From Flaviflagellibacter deserti (GTDB taxonomy: Bacteria; Pseudomonadota; Alphaproteobacteria; Rhizobiales; Methylopilaceae): 64,000 bases of DNA. This document shows positions 62,588-64,000 of the stretch, piece by piece; position 1 is the stretch's first letter, and each line of letters opens with the position of its first letter. Position numbers and translations under genes: made by a program. The DNA lies in the NCBI RefSeq assembly GCF_042652085.1, contig NZ_JBHSJF010000003.1, positions 62,001 to 126,000 of the forward strand, read 5' to 3'. The notes beneath the pieces were generated by a model, which worked only from the letters and a program-made list of their open reading frames with translations, was not told where the DNA came from and did not search any database.

Positions 62588-63034
62588 TCAGTTCTCGGCA
62601 TCCATCTGATGCAGCTTGTCGACCCGCCGCCGGAACTCCTCCTCGGTCGAGAATTCGGCCGAGAGATATGAGGAGATCAGATCCTTGGCGAGCCACGGCC
62701 CGACGATCTGCGCGCCGATGCACATGACGTTGACGTCGTCGTGCTCGACCGACTGATGTGCGGAATGGATGTCATGGCACACGGCGGCGCGGATGCCCTT
62801 GATCTTGTTGGCGGCGATCGACGCGCCGACGCCCGTGCCGCAGACCATGATGCCTCGCTCGGCCTCGCCGGACGTGACCTTCCCGGCCAAGGTCCGGGCG
62901 ATGTCGGGGAAGTCCACGGGCTTGTCGTCGAACGAGCCGACATCGACCACGTCGTGACCGAGCGATCGCAGGTAGTCGACCACGGTCGACTTGAGGCTCC
63001 ATCCCGCATGATCGGAGCCGATCACCACTTTCAT
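62588..63034 (-). CDS. RpiB/LacAB-family sugar-phosphate isomerase
   Basis: The 148-residue isomerase has the RpiB start VVIGSDHAGWSLK and the active-site MVCGTGVGASIAANK with Cys65. AAGGA lies 8 nt before ATG 63034. Members interconvert ribulose/ribose 5-phosphate, allose/allulose 6-phosphate or D-erythrulose/D-erythrose 4-phosphate (DerI/EryI). The nearby apionate cluster, whose product is a tetrulose phosphate, makes the last activity attractive, but this is inference. A stem-loop at 63062-63090 separates it from the upstream binding-protein gene. Confidence 0.85.
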   Translation of the reverse strand: MKVVIGSDHAGWSLKSTVVDYLRSLGHDVVDVGSFDDKPVDFPDIARTLAGKVTSGEAERGIMVCGTGVGASIAANKIKGIRAAVCHDIHSAHQSVEHDDVNVMCIGAQIVGPWLAKDLISSYLSAEFSTEEEFRRRVDKLHQMDAEN

Positions 63035-63061
63035 CGCATCTATCCTTCTCAACGGTTGAGG

Positions 63062-63090
63062 GAAGCGGCACCCATAAGGGGCGCCGCTTC
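63062..63090 (-). other. Stem-loop between the polar-solute binding protein and rpiB genes
   Basis: GAAGCGGC (starting at 63062) pairs with GCCGCTTC (63083-63090), with possible extension through CCC/GGG across a small internal loop. It follows the binding-protein stop by about 9 bp and has no U-tract. Confidence 0.45.
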
Positions 63091-63098
63091 GTCTTAAG

Positions 63099-63890
63099 TC
63101 ATTGCAGCATCGCTGCCGGCAGTTCGCTGCCGTGAAACTTCTTGTAGATCTCGTTCAGCTTGCCGTTTTTCAGATTGGCCGAGACCCATTCATTGAGCTT
63201 CTCGACGAGCCGCGGCTCACCCTTGCGGATGCCGATGGCGAGATCGAACGTGGTGATCAGGACCTTGGGCTCGAACGGACGCGCAGGATTCTTCACGCCG
63301 ACCTGGTTCACGATGGTCGCCGAGGTCGCCATGCAGTCCGCCTGGCCGGACACGGCGGCCGTCACCATGGTCGCGTCGTCGTCGAAGCGGGCCAAGGTCA
63401 GTTCGCGATCCTTCATGTTGGTGAGCGCAGTGTCCTGTGTGGTCCCGCGCGACACCGCGATCGTCTTGCCCTTGAGATCCGGCCAATCCTTGACCTGGAC
63501 CGCTTTCAGACAGCCGACGACGGACTGAAGGGCCGCATACGGTTTGCTGAAGTCGATGACCTTGGCGCGTTCGGGCGTGACCGAAAGCGTCGAGATGATG
63601 ATATCGGCCTTGTTCGTCTGGACGTTCGGGATGCGCGTGGCACCCGTGGTCTGGATGAATTCGAGTTCCAGGCCCCAGTCTTTTGCGAGAAGTTGGGCGG
63701 TCTCCACGTCGGATCCGGTCGGCTTCATGCTGCCATCCATCATGCCGGACGGGGGTATCGCCAGGTCGGTCGCTATCCTGATCTTCTTCGCCGCCATGAT
63801 GTCGTCGAGCAGATCAGCGCGGGCACCGGTCGTCGCCATGGTCGCGACGCCGACCGCGATGGCGGTGGCAAAAAGCATGTGCTTCGTCAT
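63099..63890 (-). CDS. Family-3 (amino-acid type) ABC binding protein
   Basis: The 263-residue protein has a signal peptide (LFATAIAVGVATMATTGARA) and the family-3 fold: KIRIATDLAIPPSGMMDG, GSDVETAQLLAKDWGLELEF, DIIISTLSVTPERAKVIDFS. Such proteins bind amino acids or other small polar solutes; the company of a sugar kinase and isomerase makes an unusual ligand possible. It lies 34 bp downstream of a partial gene at the window edge that is probably its ATPase. Confidence 0.88.
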   Translation of the reverse strand: MTKHMLFATAIAVGVATMATTGARADLLDDIMAAKKIRIATDLAIPPSGMMDGSMKPTGSDVETAQLLAKDWGLELEFIQTTGATRIPNVQTNKADIIISTLSVTPERAKVIDFSKPYAALQSVVGCLKAVQVKDWPDLKGKTIAVSRGTTQDTALTNMKDRELTLARFDDDATMVTAAVSGQADCMATSATIVNQVGVKNPARPFEPKVLITTFDLAIGIRKGEPRLVEKLNEWVSANLKNGKLNEIYKKFHGSELPAAMLQ

Positions 63891-63924
63891 TTGTGTTGTC
63901 CTCCCTGTTGCTTCGGCTCGTTGT

Positions 63925-64000
63925 TCAGAGCTCTTTGCCCACGAACTGGGCCAGTTCGGGCGTCGTCGGCGATGTCAGGATGGTCGCGGGTCCGGACTCG
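63925..64000 (-). CDS. Partial gene, probable ABC ATPase C-terminus
   Basis: Only the last 24 codons lie in the window, reading ESGPATILTSPTTPELAQFV and then GKEL before the stop at 63925. This resembles the final segment of amino-acid ABC ATPases (E-x-G-P, then a short loop, P and a terminal F-containing helix). The rest of the gene is beyond 64000. The assignment is supported by the family-3 binding-protein gene that follows. Confidence 0.5.
   Translation of the reverse strand, partial: ESGPATILTSPTTPELAQFVGKEL

Noticed and set aside
61522..62609. Plus-strand frames of 233 and 329 codons over the ribokinase gene
   Set aside because: They are antisense to a ribokinase with both PfkB signatures and start in sequence without a ribosome site.

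Overview
The window is dense, GC-rich bacterial chromosome of the kind seen in alphaproteobacteria of the order Hyphomicrobiales (Rhizobiales). The grounds are very high third-position GC, many ATGA/GTGA start-stop overlaps, a large load of ABC, TRAP and tripartite-tricarboxylate transporters, two GGDEF-EAL proteins and an MsrPQ pair. The genus cannot be fixed from the sequence alone. No rRNA, tRNA, CRISPR array, insertion sequence, prophage or replication origin was seen.

Layout. 0-5 kb: a PhnF-type GntR regulator, convergent with a hexapeptide acetyltransferase of phosphonate clusters, then an orphan TTT-type binding protein and a GGDEF-EAL protein. 5-11.6 kb: a dipeptide-type ABC operon (dppABCDF, minus strand) preceded by a DUF1989 protein. 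11.7-18 kb: a GGDEF remnant, MarC, a methyltransferase, and a compact operon of LAB_N protein, ArnT-like transferase, response regulator and histidine kinase. 17.4-22.6 kb: a TetR repressor divergent from an RND adaptor and pump. 22.6-27.2 kb: a LacI-type regulator with two palindromic operators, gluconokinase and a TRAP transporter. 27.3-33.2 kb: small membrane and secreted proteins, MsrP/MsrQ, a frameshifted PepSY gene and a CHASE4-GGDEF-EAL protein. 33.4-35.9 kb: an operon of an unrecognised 302-residue protein, a SET-domain protein with a post-SET cysteine motif, and an MFS transporter. 36-39.5 kb: two small proteins, a Na/Pi cotransporter and PstS.

The most interesting part is 39.7-64 kb. 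On the plus strand one operon joins a carbohydrate ABC importer to a PEP-dependent dihydroxyacetone-kinase system in which EIIA (DhaM), HPr and Enzyme I are three separate overlapping genes. It continues with a small HTH protein, DhaK and a second, fused DhaK-DhaL kinase. Facing it on the minus strand is a cluster matching the described D-apionate route: a RuBisCO-like protein (OiaX type), a DUF1537 kinase (OiaK type), an ApnO-type oxidoisomerase, a TRAP transporter and a GntR regulator. Its candidate promoter has a perfect TATAAT inside an inverted repeat. Further on are an RpiB-type isomerase, a ribokinase-family kinase and a polar-solute binding protein. Together these genes could take branched C5 acids and C3/C4 ketoses to tetrose and triose phosphates. 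That joint pathway is inference.

A recurring structural theme is an 11-bp perfect inverted repeat without a U-tract directly after several binding-protein genes. In three unrelated transporters it lies between the binding protein and the permeases, probably setting mRNA stoichiometry.
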